Source: Betaproteobacteria bacterium UBA5582 (GTDB lineage: Bacteria > Pseudomonadota > Gammaproteobacteria > Burkholderiales > Rhodocyclaceae). From it: a DNA stretch of 42,555 nt. The notes beneath the pieces were generated by a model, which saw only the letters and a list, made by a program, of their open reading frames with translations, was not told the origin of the DNA and searched no databases. Positions 7,611 through 14,887 of this stretch are shown here, in pieces (position 1 is the first letter of the stretch; every line of letters begins with the position of its first letter). Position numbers and translations under genes: made by a program. The stretch is taken from NCBI GenBank assembly GCA_002425245.1, contig DILW01000122.1, forward strand, positions 1-42,555, read 5' to 3'.

Positions 7611-8783
7611 TCAGCGTGTCTCCGCCATCAGTTCGCGGCCGATCAGCATGCGGCGGATCTCGCTGGTGCCAGCGCCGATTTCATAAAGCTTGGCGTCGCG
7701 CCACAGGCGGCCGGTCGGGTATTCGTTGGTGTAGCCAACGCCGCCCAGCGTCTGGATCGCCTCGCCAGCCATCCAGGTCGCCTTCTCGGCGGAGTAGAGG
7801 ATGGCGCCGGCGGCGTCCTTGCGCAGGGTGCGCGAGTGATCGCTGCTGTCGCAGGCGCGGCCGACGGCATAGACGTAGGCGCGGGTGGCCTGCCAGGTCG
7901 AGTACATGTCGGCGACCTTGCCCTGCATCAGCTGGAATTCGCCGATCGGCTGGCCGAACTGCTTGCGTTCGTGCAGGTAGGGCACGACCACGTCCATGCA
8001 GGCAGCCATGATGCCGAGCGGGCCGCCGCAAAGCACGGCGCGTTCGTAGTCGAGGCCGGACATCAGTACCTTGGTGCCGTTGCCGACGCCGCCGAGCACG
8101 TTCTCTTCCGGCACCTCGCAGTCATCGAAGAACAGCGGGAAGGTGTTGGAACCGCGCATGCCCAGCTTGTCGAGATGGGTGCCGTGGCTGAAACCCTGCA
8201 TGCCCTTCTCGACGATGAAGGCGGTCATGCCCCTGGCGCCGGCCTCCGGGTCGGTCTTGGCGTAGACGACCAGGGTGTCGGCGTCGCCGCCGTTGGTGAT
8301 CCACATCTTGGCGCCGTTGAGCACGTAGCGGTCACCCTTCTTCTCGGCCTTGAGCTTCATCGAGACGACGTCGGAACCGGCGTTCGGCTCGGACATCGCC
8401 AGCGCGCCGACGTGTTCGCCGGAAATCAGCTTGGGCAGGTATTTCTGCTTCTGCGCTTCGCTGCCGTTGCGGCGGATCTGGTTGACGCACAGGTTGGAGT
8501 GGGCGCCGTAAGAGAGGCCGACCGAGGCCGAGGCGCGCGAGATTTCCTCGAGCGCGACGATGTGGGCAAGGTAGCCCATGTTGGTGCCGCCATACTCCTC
8601 GCCGGCGGTCATGCCGAGCAGGCCCATGTCGCCAAATTTCCGCCACAGGTCGGCGGGGAATTCGTTGGCCCGGTCGATCTCGGCGGCGCGCGGGGCAATC
8701 TCGGCGTCGGCGAATGCCTTGACGGCATCGCGCAGCATGTTGATGTCTTCGCCGAGGGCGAAGTCGAGGCTGGGAATGTTCAT
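7611..8783 (-). CDS. liuA: Isovaleryl-CoA dehydrogenase
   Basis: A 390-residue acyl-CoA dehydrogenase whose catalytic glutamate is predicted at Glu247 in LDYERAVLCGGPLGIM. This location is characteristic of isovaleryl-CoA dehydrogenase; other family members place the base in the C-terminal helix, where this protein has IGAGTSEIRR. The substrate-side motifs AMSEPNAGSDVVSM and MWITNGGDADTLVVYAKT are well conserved. It oxidises isovaleryl-CoA to 3-methylcrotonyl-CoA, the step before the carboxylase whose beta subunit is at 117-1724. The start at ATG 8783 overlaps the stop of the thioesterase gene by 4 bases and has GGAGACAAACC before it. Longer in-frame extension upstream is thioesterase coding sequence and is rejected. 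Confidence 0.94.
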   Translation of the reverse strand: MNIPSLDFALGEDINMLRDAVKAFADAEIAPRAAEIDRANEFPADLWRKFGDMGLLGMTAGEEYGGTNMGYLAHIVALEEISRASASVGLSYGAHSNLCVNQIRRNGSEAQKQKYLPKLISGEHVGALAMSEPNAGSDVVSMKLKAEKKGDRYVLNGAKMWITNGGDADTLVVYAKTDPEAGARGMTAFIVEKGMQGFSHGTHLDKLGMRGSNTFPLFFDDCEVPEENVLGGVGNGTKVLMSGLDYERAVLCGGPLGIMAACMDVVVPYLHERKQFGQPIGEFQLMQGKVADMYSTWQATRAYVYAVGRACDSSDHSRTLRKDAAGAILYSAEKATWMAGEAIQTLGGVGYTNEYPTGRLWRDAKLYEIGAGTSEIRRMLIGRELMAETR

Positions 8784-9256
8784 TGGTTTGTCTCCGGTTT
8801 GTTGTTGCTTGTCTTGCTGTCCGATTTGCCATGCATCGCCATGATCGTCTGCTGCATCAGTGCACACAGGGTCTCTTTACCGTCCTTGACGGCGAAGACT
8901 TCGGCCTGGGTGACGATCAGCGTGCGGCCGGCACGGACCACCTTGCCGCGGGCGATCAGTTTTTCACCGTCGGCCGGGGCGAGCAGGTTCATCTTGTATT
9001 CGACGGTCAGTACCGAGGCGCTGGCCGGTACCGTGGTCATCGCCGCATAGCCGGCGGCCGAGTCGGCAATCATGCCGACGACCCCGCCGTGCACGTAGCC
9101 GTGCTGCTGTTCGATCCCGCCCCAGTGCGGCACGTGGATTTCCGTGACGCCGTATTCGATCCGCGGCAGCGCCGCGCGGATCAGCGCCATTGCGCTCTGG
9201 CGCTGGAAACTGGCGAGGACGCGGGCAGCGAAATCGGGGTCGGTGGGCTTGTGCAT
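8780..9256 (-). CDS. PaaI-family hotdog thioesterase
   Basis: A 158-residue hotdog-fold protein with the PaaI/YbgC-type core HGYVHGGVVGMIADSAAGYAA (residues about 52-72), where the HGG and the following acidic residue are typical of acyl-CoA thioesterases in this group. It probably hydrolyses stalled acyl-CoA or aryl-CoA intermediates in the cytoplasm to recover free CoA. It is the first gene after the predicted LiuR operator and is translationally coupled to liuA. No clear ribosome site precedes ATG 9256. With the operator and putative -10 so close, the transcript may have a very short leader. Confidence 0.85.
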   Translation of the reverse strand: MHKPTDPDFAARVLASFQRQSAMALIRAALPRIEYGVTEIHVPHWGGIEQQHGYVHGGVVGMIADSAAGYAAMTTVPASASVLTVEYKMNLLAPADGEKLIARGKVVRAGRTLIVTQAEVFAVKDGKETLCALMQQTIMAMHGKSDSKTSNNKPETNQ

Positions 9257-9271
9257 GGCAGTCGATTTATC

Positions 9272-9291
9272 TTACGTTGACGTTAACGTAA
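9272..9291. promoter_or_regulatory. Probable LiuR (MerR-family) operator
   Basis: The 20-bp sequence with outer arms TTACGTT and AACGTAA is a near-perfect palindrome with one central mismatch pair. It resembles the TTACGTTAACGTAA-type motif known for LiuR regulators of branched-chain amino-acid degradation in proteobacteria. On the minus strand it overlaps a possible promoter, TTGGTT - 16 bases - TAAGAT, so it lies between -35 and -10 as MerR-family operators do. It is 15 bases upstream of the thioesterase ATG and 18 bases beyond the liuR stop. Confidence 0.75.
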
Positions 9292-9309
9292 ACCAATCGG
9301 CAAAAAAAA

Positions 9310-9699
9310 TCACGCATTTTTCCGACGTGTCAGTTCGCGCTGGCATTGCTCTTCGAATTGGCCAATCTCGGCGAGCATGGCCTCGATGTCCTCGCGCTGC
9401 TGTTCCAGCGCGCTGCGCCGTTTCTGCATCACGCGCAGGCATTCCATCAGTTGCGGCGTCTCGTCCTCGGTCGAGTTGTACATGCCGATCAGGTCCTTGA
9501 TCTCGGCCAGGCTCAAACCCAGGCGCTTGCCGCGCAGGGCCATTTTCAGGCGGGCGCGGTCGCGGCGGGTGAAAATGCGTTTCTGGCCCTCGCGCTGCGG
9601 GGCGAGGATGCCCTGGTCTTCCCAGAAGCGGATGGTGCGCGGGGTGATGGCGAATTCCCGGGCAAGGTCGGAAATGCTGAAAGTGGCCGGTTGGCTCAT
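9310..9699 (-). CDS. liuR: MerR-family regulator, LiuR-like
   Basis: A 129-residue MerR-family protein. The N-terminal winged helix reads FSISDLAREFAITPRTIRFWEDQGIL, the usual helix-turn-helix with the aromatic-rich turn. It continues with the wing ENG-like region REGQKRIFTRRDRARL and ends in a coiled-coil dimerisation helix (about residues 85-125). There is no cysteine-rich metal-binding tail, so metal sensing is unlikely. The length and the neighbouring isovaleryl-CoA genes point to LiuR, the regulator of leucine and isovalerate degradation. The predicted operator lies just downstream, between liuR and the thioesterase gene. Acyl-CoA intermediates are plausible effectors but not shown by the sequence. 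Confidence 0.85.
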   Translation of the reverse strand: MSQPATFSISDLAREFAITPRTIRFWEDQGILAPQREGQKRIFTRRDRARLKMALRGKRLGLSLAEIKDLIGMYNSTEDETPQLMECLRVMQKRRSALEQQREDIEAMLAEIGQFEEQCQRELTRRKNA

Positions 9700-9797
9700 G
9701 ATGTCTCCAAGGTTGCCGCGAAGTTAAGCAGATGACGGGGCTTTTTTCAATCCGCTACCGTATGGTAACTTGTGCAAAAAAAACGAAACGGAACAGC

Positions 9798-10838
9798 ATG
9801 TCCCTAGACTACCCCTTCACAGAGATTCCCGCCGCCGGGGAGATGCGCGAGGTTGCGCCCGGCATTTTCTGGCTGCGCATGCCGCTCCCTTTTCAGCTCG
9901 ACCACATCAACCTGTGGCTGTTGCGCGATGGCGACGGCTGGACCATTGTCGACACCGGTTTCCCCGACGATGCCGTGCGCGAAACCTGGCGCGCCATCCT
10001 TGACCGGCTCGACGGGCCGGTCACCCGTCTGATCGTCACCCACTTCCATCCCGATCACCTCGGGTTGGCGACCTGGCTGCTGGCCGAGACCGGGGCCGAA
10101 CTGTGGATGACCACCGGCGAATTCCTGACCGCCCATGTCGTGTGGAATGAAGTTGGCGGCCACGGCGCGCGCTTCATGGTCGAACAGTTCCGCCAGCACG
10201 GTCTCGACGGTGAGCATCTGGCGCGTTTCGAGAAGCGCGGTTCCGGTTATCGCAAGGCGGTGCCCGGCTTGCCGGAACACTATCGGCGGATCAAGGCCAG
10301 CGATGCGATCCGGGTGGGGTGTCACACCTGGCAAACAATCATCGGCTATGGTCACGCGCCGGAGCATCTGGCGCTTTACTGTGCCGAACTCGGCGTGTTA
10401 ATTTCCGGAGACATGTTGTTGCCAAGAATTTCCACCAACATCAGCGTTTTTGCGGCAACGCCGGACGCCGACGCCCTGCGTTGGTATCTGGAGTCGCTGG
10501 ATCGGATGGCTGAGGAAGTTCTGCCGCAAACCCTGGTTTTACCATCACACGGTCTGCCCTTCATCGGGGTGCAGGCACGGGTGGGTGCATTGCATGCGCA
10601 CCACGAAGAACGATTGCATGCGCTTGAGAACAGCTGTGAACACGCGCCGCAGAGCGCAGCCGGGTTGCTCGACGTGTTGTTTGGTCGGGTGCTCGATACA
10701 CACCAAACGATGTTCGCGATGGGCGAAGCAATTGCCCACCTGAACTATCTGGAACAAGCTGGTCGGCTGTCGCGGAATATCGACGCCGACGGGGTGATTC
10801 GCTATTCGCGGTTGCAGCACCAGCCCGCCGCGCACTGA
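9798..10838 (+). CDS. MBL-fold metallo-hydrolase
   Basis: A 346-residue metallo-beta-lactamase-fold protein. The metal-binding motif THFHPDHLG gives His82, His84, Asp86 and His87. Later ligands are likely in GYGHAPEHL and in the LISGDMLLP segment, and a C-terminal helical region follows. The fold covers glyoxalase II-like thioesterases, lactonases and others, so the reaction cannot be named. The start ATG 9798 (MSLDYPFTEI) is preferred over upstream in-frame codons because family similarity begins there and GGAACAGC precedes it. It is divergent from liuR and only 16 bases upstream of phaC, so it is likely co-transcribed with it. A role in hydrolysing a hydroxyacyl-CoA or a PHA-related ester is a reasonable guess only. 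Confidence 0.85.
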   Translation: MSLDYPFTEIPAAGEMREVAPGIFWLRMPLPFQLDHINLWLLRDGDGWTIVDTGFPDDAVRETWRAILDRLDGPVTRLIVTHFHPDHLGLATWLLAETGAELWMTTGEFLTAHVVWNEVGGHGARFMVEQFRQHGLDGEHLARFEKRGSGYRKAVPGLPEHYRRIKASDAIRVGCHTWQTIIGYGHAPEHLALYCAELGVLISGDMLLPRISTNISVFAATPDADALRWYLESLDRMAEEVLPQTLVLPSHGLPFIGVQARVGALHAHHEERLHALENSCEHAPQSAAGLLDVLFGRVLDTHQTMFAMGEAIAHLNYLEQAGRLSRNIDADGVIRYSRLQHQPAAH

Positions 10839-10854
10839 CAGAGGGAGTTTCAAG

Positions 10855-12690
10855 ATGTCGCAGCAAACCGAAGACCAGGGCGTCAATTTGCCCAATCCGG
10901 CCGAAATGGCCAAAACCTATGCCGAAGTCGCCCAACGCGCCTCGCGCCTGATCACCCAGTACATGGAAAAGAAGGCCAAGGACGGGGTCGAGGCGCCGGC
11001 CGATGAACTCGGCGTGGCCAAAGCCTTCATGGACCTGTCGGCGCGGCTGATGGCCAACCCGTACAAGCTGGCGCAGACCCAGATGAACATGATGTGGGAC
11101 TACTTCTCGCTGTGGCAGGGTTCCATGATGAAGATGATGGGCATGCCGGGCGCCGCCCCGGTTGCCGCGCCGAAGAAGGGCGACAATCGCTTCAAGGACG
11201 AGGAATGGGAGCAGCATTTCCTGTTCGACTTCATGAAGCAGTCCTACCTCATCGCCGCCCGTCACATCCACGACACGGTGGCTGATACCGACGGTCTGGA
11301 CGAAGCGACCCAGCAGAAGGTCAATTTCTTCACCCGCCAGTACATCGACGCGCTGTCGCCGTCCAACTTTGCCATGACCAACCCGGAAGTCTTCCGCGAA
11401 ACGGTCAAGAGCCATGGCCAGAACCTGATCAAGGGTCTGAACAACCTGCTGCAGGACGTCGAGGCCGGCGACGGTCAGTTGCGCATCCGGATGACCGACA
11501 CCTCGGCCTTCGAAATGGGCAAGAACGTTGCCACTACGCCGGGCAAGGTGGTCTTCCAGAACGAACTGTTCCAGTTGATCCAGTACGATCCGAAGACCCC
11601 GGACCAGTACAAGAAGCCCTTCCTGATCGTGCCGCCGTGGATCAACAAGTACTACATCCTCGACCTGCGCGAGAAGAACTCCATGGTCAACTGGGCGACC
11701 AGCCAGGGCCACACCACCTTCATCATGTCCTGGGTCAACCCGGACGAGAAGCTGGCGCAGAAGTCCTTCGAGAACTACCTGCTCGAAGGTTCGCTGGAAG
11801 CCATCAATCAGGTCTGCGCCCACACCGGCGAAGACAGTGTCAACCTGGCCGGCTACTGCCTGGGTGGCACGCTGACCATGACCACGCTGGCCTACATGAC
11901 CGCCAAGAAGGACAAGCGCGCCAACTCGGCTACCTTCTTCACGACCATGCTCGACTTCTCCGAGCCGGGCGAACTCGGTGTCTTCCTCGATGAAGGCGCG
12001 GTTGCCGGGCTGGAAAAGAAGATGGCCGAGCGCGGCTTCCTCGAAGGTTCGGAAATGGCCGGCACCTTCAACATGCTGCGTGCCAACGACCTGATCTGGT
12101 CCTTCGTGGTCAACAACTACCTGATGGGCAAAGATCCGTTCCCGTTCGACTTGCTGTACTGGAACTCGGACTCGACGCGCATGCCGGCAGCGATGCACAG
12201 TTTCTACCTGCGCAACATGTATCTGGCCAACCTGCTCAAGGAACCCGGTGGCATCACGCTGGGTGGCGTCAAGATCGACATCTCCAAGGTCAAGACCCCG
12301 TGCTACTTCATCTCCACGATCGAGGACCACATCGCGCCGTGGAAGAGCACCTACATGGGCGCCCGCCTGCCTTCCGGCAAGACCAAGTTCGTGCTCGGCG
12401 GCTCCGGCCACATCGCCGGCATCGTCAATCCGCCGGCGGCCAATAAGTACGGTTTCTGGACCAACGATGCCACCGACGGCAATCTGCCGGAAAGCCCGGA
12501 AGACTTCCTGGCCGGTGCAACCCAGAATGCCGGTTCGTGGTGGACACACTGGCACGAGTGGGTGACCAGCCTGCCGGGCGGCTCGGCCAAGGTGCCGGCA
12601 CGTCAGCCGGAAGCCGGTGCGCTCAAGGTCATCGAACCGGCGCCGGGCAGCTACGTCAAGTTCCGTCTGGACACGCAGAAGAAACAGTAA
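10855..12690 (+). CDS. phaC: Class I poly(3-hydroxyalkanoate) synthase
   Basis: A 611-residue PHA synthase, in the usual range for single-subunit class I enzymes. The catalytic triad is visible: nucleophile Cys335 in the lipase-like box GYCLGGTL, Asp491 in EDHIAPW, and His519 in GGSGHIAGIVNPP. The N-terminal 110 residues form the poorly conserved domain, and the alpha/beta-hydrolase core occupies about 220-570. It polymerises 3-hydroxybutyryl-CoA on the surface of PHA granules. The gene follows the MBL hydrolase by 16 bases with GAGGGAG before the ATG, and is followed by a strong intrinsic terminator. No phasin, reductase or depolymerase gene is adjacent. A thiolase is encoded on the opposite strand at 5130-6320. 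Confidence 0.95.
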   Translation: MSQQTEDQGVNLPNPAEMAKTYAEVAQRASRLITQYMEKKAKDGVEAPADELGVAKAFMDLSARLMANPYKLAQTQMNMMWDYFSLWQGSMMKMMGMPGAAPVAAPKKGDNRFKDEEWEQHFLFDFMKQSYLIAARHIHDTVADTDGLDEATQQKVNFFTRQYIDALSPSNFAMTNPEVFRETVKSHGQNLIKGLNNLLQDVEAGDGQLRIRMTDTSAFEMGKNVATTPGKVVFQNELFQLIQYDPKTPDQYKKPFLIVPPWINKYYILDLREKNSMVNWATSQGHTTFIMSWVNPDEKLAQKSFENYLLEGSLEAINQVCAHTGEDSVNLAGYCLGGTLTMTTLAYMTAKKDKRANSATFFTTMLDFSEPGELGVFLDEGAVAGLEKKMAERGFLEGSEMAGTFNMLRANDLIWSFVVNNYLMGKDPFPFDLLYWNSDSTRMPAAMHSFYLRNMYLANLLKEPGGITLGGVKIDISKVKTPCYFISTIEDHIAPWKSTYMGARLPSGKTKFVLGGSGHIAGIVNPPAANKYGFWTNDATDGNLPESPEDFLAGATQNAGSWWTHWHEWVTSLPGGSAKVPARQPEAGALKVIEPAPGSYVKFRLDTQKKQ

Positions 12691-12713
12691 GCGCGTTCCC
12701 GCGATTACCAGGT

Positions 12714-12740
12714 AAGGAGGGCTGCGGCCCTCCTTTTTTA
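12714..12740 (+). terminator. Intrinsic terminator after phaC
   Basis: GGAGGGC and GCCCTCC form a perfect 7-bp GC-rich stem (12716-12722 and 12727-12733) with a TGCG loop, followed immediately by TTTTTT. Adenines before the left arm extend the stem slightly. It lies 24 bases after the phaC stop and should end the MBL-phaC transcript. Confidence 0.92.
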
Positions 12741-12743
12741 TTT

Positions 12744-12771
12744 ATGTAACGGCCTTTGCTTTTCGTTACAT
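12744..12771. repeat. Inverted repeat upstream of the OmpA-type lipoprotein gene
   Basis: ATGTAAC and GTTACAT are perfect 7-base arms separated by 14 bases (12744-12750 and 12765-12771). The centre lies about 90 bases upstream of ATG 12846. The spacing of about two helical turns between arm centres suits a dimeric DNA-binding protein. I cannot name the regulator. Confidence 0.4.
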
Positions 12772-12845
12772 ATCGACTCAGCACGTCGTTCCGGGGCGGT
12801 GCTAATCTGACCGCGTCGCATGTGGTAACCCCAAGGAGAGAGATC

Positions 12846-13511
12846 ATGAAAAAAACCGTAATCGTCCTCAGCGCCGTCGGCTTGGCCCTGTCAGGCTGTG
12901 CCAGCATGGATGAAACTCAGCGCCACACCGGCACCGGCGCTGCCATCGGGGCCGTTGCCGGGGCGGTGATCGGTGCCGCTACGGCCGGGAGTTCGGATCG
13001 CGGCAAGGGTGCCGCCATTGGTGCAGCGGCTGGCGCGGCGATTGGTGCTGGTGGAGGCTACCTGTGGTCGAAGCGCATGCAGGAGCAGAAGGTCGCGATG
13101 GAACAGGCAACTGCCGGCACCGGGGTGGAAGTTACCCAGACGCCCGACAATCGCCTCAAGCTGGAGATTCCCAGCGACATCTCCTTTGCCTCGGGGCGCC
13201 ACGACATCCGCCCGGAACTGCGGCCGGTGCTTGATCGTCTGGCCCAGGGGTTGAGCGAACATCCGGTCACCCGGATCAATGTTGTCGGCCATACCGACAG
13301 CTCGGGCTCGGACACCGTCAATAATCCGCTGTCGGTGAATCGTGCTGCCGCGGTTCGCGATTACCTGGTGCCGCGCGGGGTTGCCTCCTCGCGGATCAGC
13401 ATCGACGGGCGCGGTTCGCGCGAGCCGATTGCCGACAACGCCACCGCCGATGGGCGGGCCAAGAACCGGCGCGTCGAGATCTTCGTCGCCGAAGCTGCCG
13501 CCGGCAGCTAA
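12846..13511 (+). CDS. Glycine-zipper / OmpA-domain outer-membrane lipoprotein
   Basis: A 221-residue lipoprotein. The signal peptide ends in the lipobox LALSGC, with the lipidated Cys at residue 18. A glycine-zipper segment follows (about 30-75: repeated GAAIGAVAG-like patterns), then a linker, and a C-terminal OmpA-like peptidoglycan-binding domain (about 110-218). That domain contains NVVGHTDSSGS and the closing NRRVEIFV. The layout resembles YiaD-type proteins. It would sit in the outer membrane and bind the peptidoglycan diaminopimelate. AAGGAGAG precedes ATG 12846; the open frame further upstream has no supporting signal. It has its own upstream region after the phaC terminator, so it is probably monocistronic and convergent with ubiT. 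Confidence 0.92.
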   Translation: MKKTVIVLSAVGLALSGCASMDETQRHTGTGAAIGAVAGAVIGAATAGSSDRGKGAAIGAAAGAAIGAGGGYLWSKRMQEQKVAMEQATAGTGVEVTQTPDNRLKLEIPSDISFASGRHDIRPELRPVLDRLAQGLSEHPVTRINVVGHTDSSGSDTVNNPLSVNRAAAVRDYLVPRGVASSRISIDGRGSREPIADNATADGRAKNRRVEIFVAEAAAGS

Positions 13512-13533
13512 AACGCCAGCAATCAGCCGGTGC

Positions 13534-13986
13534 TCAACGGCCGGGCAGGGGCAGGCGGGGTGGCGTCGGCCACTCCACCGCGTCGAGCATGTTCTTGACG
13601 ATCAGCCCCAGCTCGGTATCGCCGGTGATTTCCAGTTCGCGGTTGAAGAACAGGGTATCCGGGTCTTCCTGGCGGGCGAGCAATTGCAGAAAGGCCGAAA
13701 GATTGGCGGCAAAAGCGAGGTCGGGCTCGCGTTGCGGTCGCAAGACCGGGCGGAACAAGCCGCCGGAGAAGCTGTAGTTGGCTTCGCCGCCGGTATCCAG
13801 TACGCGTACCCGGAACAGCTTTCCCTCCAGTGCGCCGAGCTCGTCTGCGGGTAGCAGTCGGAACTTGAGGGCGGCGTTCAGCGCTCCAACCAGCGCCAGG
13901 GTGTGCGGCCACTGAGGCAGTTTCTGGCCGATCCCGGCGATGAAGCCGGGCAGCTGGAAACGGGGGATGACAAAATTGGTGATCAT
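13534..13986 (-). CDS. ubiT: UbiT, SCP2-domain lipid-binding factor for O2-independent ubiquinone synthesis
   Basis: A 150-residue protein with an SCP2/YhbT-type domain, starting MITNFVIPRFQLPGF. UbiT acts with UbiU and UbiV in oxygen-independent ubiquinone synthesis and is thought to bind isoprenoid quinone intermediates, as UbiJ does in the aerobic pathway. The start ATG at 13986 overlaps the ubiV stop by 4 bases (ATGA). An in-frame extension to 14316 is ubiV coding sequence and is rejected. It is the last gene of ubiU-ubiV-ubiT and ends 22 bases from the convergent lipoprotein gene. Sequence conservation of SCP2 domains is low, so the family call rests partly on its place next to ubiUV. 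Confidence 0.88.
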   Translation of the reverse strand: MITNFVIPRFQLPGFIAGIGQKLPQWPHTLALVGALNAALKFRLLPADELGALEGKLFRVRVLDTGGEANYSFSGGLFRPVLRPQREPDLAFAANLSAFLQLLARQEDPDTLFFNRELEITGDTELGLIVKNMLDAVEWPTPPRLPLPGR

Positions 13987-14885
13987 GCGATGGCTCCCTG
14001 GCGTTCGTTGGGATGATGCACGGCGATGCCGGCGTCGCCGTGCCAGTAGCCGTTGACCAGGCCGCTGCTGCTCCACTTGTCGTCGGCAGCGTTCGCGGGC
14101 TGGCCCGCGGCGGCAGCGGCAAAGGCGGCGATGATCGCGGGCAGGTGCTGTTTTTGCGGGCTGAGGCGGACGATGTCGATGCCGATCTGGCGGATGGCGG
14201 GCATTTCTTCGAGCAGGCTGTAAGTCTGTGCCGACATCGTCTGGATGCCATTGATGGTCAGGAAATCCTGACCTTCGCGCGTACGCAGGGTGAGGCCTTC
14301 CTCGTGGTCGAGACACTTGAACTGGCAGTCGTCCTTGTTCAGGTCGTAATGTCGGGCGGTGAAGCAGCGGGCGGAAAAGGCTAGCGGCAGCTTGCCAAAA
14401 GCGAACACCTCAGTCTCGACGCCGGCAGGGCGGTTGGCGTGCAGACGTTCGATCATCGTGCGTGAGGCCTCCAGCGGCGGTACCCAGCGGCGCATGCCGT
14501 AGCGGGCGAAGGTGGCCAGGGTTTCCTCGTTGTAGATGTTCAGGTGCGGTCCGGCGACGAAGGGTTTGCCGCAGACCAGGTTGACGGCGCCGAGATCGTT
14601 GGCCTCGACCTTGCAACCCGCCTCGTCGACCAGGCGGCGGAGGGCTTTCAGGTCGCTCTCGGATTCGAGCAGTGCCTGCGCCGAGACGACCACTTCCTTG
14701 CCGGCGTCGCTCAGGTCGCGGGCCAGGCCGATCCAGTCTGCGGTGCGCAATTGCTGGCGACGCGAGCAGACGACTTCGCCGACGTAAAAGATGTCGACGG
14801 CCGGGTTTTCGGCCATTTCCGCGTAAAACGCCATGACTTCGGCCTTCGGCCAGAAGTAGAGGAGGGGGCCAAGCGCCAGTTTCAT
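13983..14885 (-). CDS. ubiV: UbiV, Fe-S protein of O2-independent ubiquinone hydroxylation
   Basis: A 300-residue U32-peptidase-family protein starting MKLALGPLLYFWP, as E. coli UbiV does. The four 4Fe-4S ligands are present: Cys40 (GEVVCSRRQ), Cys174 (SARCFTA), Cys187 and Cys191 (DDCQFKC). The last three keep the relative spacing of the E. coli cysteines. It works as a heterodimer with UbiU to hydroxylate the ubiquinone ring without O2. The ATG at 14885 has GGAG six bases upstream; an ATG at 14891 overlaps the ubiU stop but has no spacing for a ribosome site. Its 3' end overlaps the ubiT start. Expression should follow the FNR-type promoter in front of ubiU. Confidence 0.95.
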   Translation of the reverse strand: MKLALGPLLYFWPKAEVMAFYAEMAENPAVDIFYVGEVVCSRRQQLRTADWIGLARDLSDAGKEVVVSAQALLESESDLKALRRLVDEAGCKVEANDLGAVNLVCGKPFVAGPHLNIYNEETLATFARYGMRRWVPPLEASRTMIERLHANRPAGVETEVFAFGKLPLAFSARCFTARHYDLNKDDCQFKCLDHEEGLTLRTREGQDFLTINGIQTMSAQTYSLLEEMPAIRQIGIDIVRLSPQKQHLPAIIAAFAAAAAGQPANAADDKWSSSGLVNGYWHGDAGIAVHHPNERQGAIA

Positions 14886-14887
14886 GC

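Noticed and set aside
9756..9767. TACC-N4-GGTA dyad between liuR and the MBL gene as a second LiuR operator
   Set aside because: Only four-base arms and no match to the TTACGTTAACGTAA pattern; insufficient to call.
10561..12555. Minus-strand open frame of 664 codons opposite phaC
   Set aside because: Shadow of a strongly conserved gene; no family features, and typical Val/Asp/His-rich antisense composition.
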